From contig NZ_AP019368.1 in NCBI RefSeq assembly GCF_004295685.1, forward strand, positions 2,377,501 through 2,441,500: DNA of 64,000 nucleotides. Reading direction: 5' to 3'. The translations under genes and the position numbers were made by a program. The notes under the pieces were generated by a model. The model did not search any database and had not been told where the DNA came from. It worked only from the letters and a program-made list of their open reading frames with translations. The stretch is from Fluviispira sanaruensis. GTDB taxonomy: Bacteria > Bdellovibrionota_B > Oligoflexia > Silvanigrellales > Silvanigrellaceae. Position 1 is the first letter of the stretch, and each line of letters starts with the position of its first letter. Shown piece by piece: positions 62,969 to 64,000 of the stretch.

Positions 62969-64000
62969 TCAAGCTGCTTTTTTACCATTTTGATCTAATT
63001 TTGAAGATTTTCTTCTTTTATAAAAATGAACTGCGATATTTAATATTGTAAGGCCAATAACAAAAGGATATAACCAAGTTAATATAGGCGCCATGAGAGA
63101 CATAATTCCTGTAAATCCAGTCAACGCTATAATAAATGTAATAATTAAACTTAAAGCTAGAGTGAGTTGACGTTTTTGTCTTAAAAAAGCAACTTTTTCA
63201 CAAATAAAATCGACTGACACTGCTGTCAATGCAACAGCCGTTGTTAAACAAGAAACAACCAATGTAAATGAAATTAAATAATCTGAAGTTTCACCCAAAG
63301 CAATACTGGCAATTTCTGGCAGCATTTGTGTAGCAGGGAGATGAGTTATTTGTGCTGAGTATGCAGCACCTAAATAAACAAGTGCCATATAAACAATAAA
63401 TAATAAAAACATTCCAATTGCCATAGCTATTAATGTTGGTTTAAATGGAATGACATCATTTTCTTTTGCTTTAAAATAATGAACTAAACTTACGCCAAAA
63501 AAGAGTGCAGCCATAAGATCCATCGTGTGATAGCCTTCAAAAAAGCTTTCCTTAAATGAAGTTGCAGGTGATACTGCTGCAGAACTGCTTACTATACCCT
63601 GCTGCGAAGTTATGGCAAAATAAAACGAACCACCAATGACAAGTGCCAAAGCTCCCAATTTAAATGGGGTAAAATATTTTCCTATAACATCAACTATTTT
63701 GCAATTACTATAGGTTGCTATCCAGATTATTCCGACACAACCCAAGGTAAATAACCAAAGAGGGGTTTGTTCTGAAAAGGATTGCCATGCACCATAGCCC
63801 ACTGCAATACAGCGAGGAATGACTCCAAATGGGCCTATGAGTAAGAGAATTAAAAAGGGAATAATCCATCCTGCAATCCTTCCAAGCCAACGAAAAAATG
63901 CATCTTGCGAGCCTTTTAAACATGTCATTGCAACGAGACCTAAAAATGGAACAAAGACTCCCGTAATTGCAAGGCCTAATGATGAATAAAACCAATTAGT
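62969..64000 (-). CDS. brnQ: BrnQ-type branched-chain amino acid carrier, partial
   Basis: The open frame continues through the right window edge, so the N-terminus is missing; 343 residues are visible. It is a polytopic inner-membrane carrier of the LIVCS family (Leu/Ile/Val uptake with Na+ or H+). GPFGVIPRCIAVGYGAW matches the conserved BrnQ segment, and about nine or ten membrane segments are seen. An internal ATG at 63928 lies within a conserved membrane region and is unlikely to be the start. A Lys-rich tail ends the protein. Confidence 0.88.
   Translation of the reverse strand, partial: TNWFYSSLGLAITGVFVPFLGLVAMTCLKGSQDAFFRWLGRIAGWIIPFLILLLIGPFGVIPRCIAVGYGAWQSFSEQTPLWLFTLGCVGIIWIATYSNCKIVDVIGKYFTPFKLGALALVIGGSFYFAITSQQGIVSSSAAVSPATSFKESFFEGYHTMDLMAALFFGVSLVHYFKAKENDVIPFKPTLIAMAIGMFLLFIVYMALVYLGAAYSAQITHLPATQMLPEIASIALGETSDYLISFTLVVSCLTTAVALTAVSVDFICEKVAFLRQKRQLTLALSLIITFIIALTGFTGIMSLMAPILTWLYPFVIGLTILNIAVHFYKRRKSSKLDQNGKKAA

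Overview
The window is a chromosomal stretch of an AT-rich, flagellated Gram-negative bacterium. An outer membrane is indicated by an OMPLA-type phospholipase, a lipid A acyltransferase-like protein, lipoproteins and beta-barrel candidates. Motility is indicated by flagellin, FliK, FlgD and FlgE. Microaerobic respiration is indicated by a cbb3 oxidase in which CcoN and CcoO are one polypeptide. The gene mix and low GC suggest the Oligoflexia/Silvanigrellales side of the Bdellovibrionota (for example Silvanigrella-like bacteria); this is inference and no rRNA is present to settle it. No tRNA, rRNA, CRISPR array, transposase or prophage gene was seen.

Layout. 0-3.4 kb: PLP aminotransferase, HAD phosphatase and flagellin. 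3.6-11.9 kb: a tightly packed plus-strand run of a NamZ-type muramidase, two very AT-rich sulfatase-like pseudoenzyme candidates, an exonuclease VII large subunit with an extra N-terminal domain, XseB and pyruvate kinase. 11.9-20 kb: TrpS, IHF-alpha facing an HU-like protein, a PanP-like decarboxylase, Lon with a linker insert, a PAS histidine kinase and L33. 20-30.4 kb: prenyl diphosphate synthase, a TPR lipoprotein behind a long hairpin, a candidate small RNA, an orphan kinase-dimerisation-like protein, M17 aminopeptidase, lytic transglycosylase, an ABC importer pair and SecA. 30.4-37 kb: a GAF protein, a dicarboxylate symporter, signal-less OMPLA, a barrel protein, a VOC protein, and then an accessory patch. 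37-38.1 kb: rpsL-rpsG. 38.5-43.6 kb: fliK-flgD-flgE. 43.8-53.6 kb: mixed housekeeping and envelope genes. 53.7-60.6 kb: rhodanese, CheY-like protein and the cbb3 block ccoNO-ccoQ-ccoP and ccoI-ccoS with a SafE/TauE-like membrane protein. 61-64 kb: ComM and a BrnQ-type carrier that runs off the right edge.

The most unusual region is 35.9-37.0 kb. Two structured elements share an identical 28-bp core in opposite orientation but have different, self-complementary outer stems. They flank a NUDIX gene whose reading frame is broken by a 20-bp unit present three times; one copy would restore a full-length protein. A third, half-length copy of the left element lies within a 75-bp direct duplication. 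I do not recognise this element. Other regulatory structures worth noting are a 21-bp perfect hairpin that contains the ribosome binding site of a lipoprotein gene, a Fur-like palindrome upstream of the cbb3 operon, and a four-hairpin small RNA candidate.

Start sites were chosen by Shine-Dalgarno position and family alignment from memory. Function calls rest on motifs visible in the translations; no database search was run.
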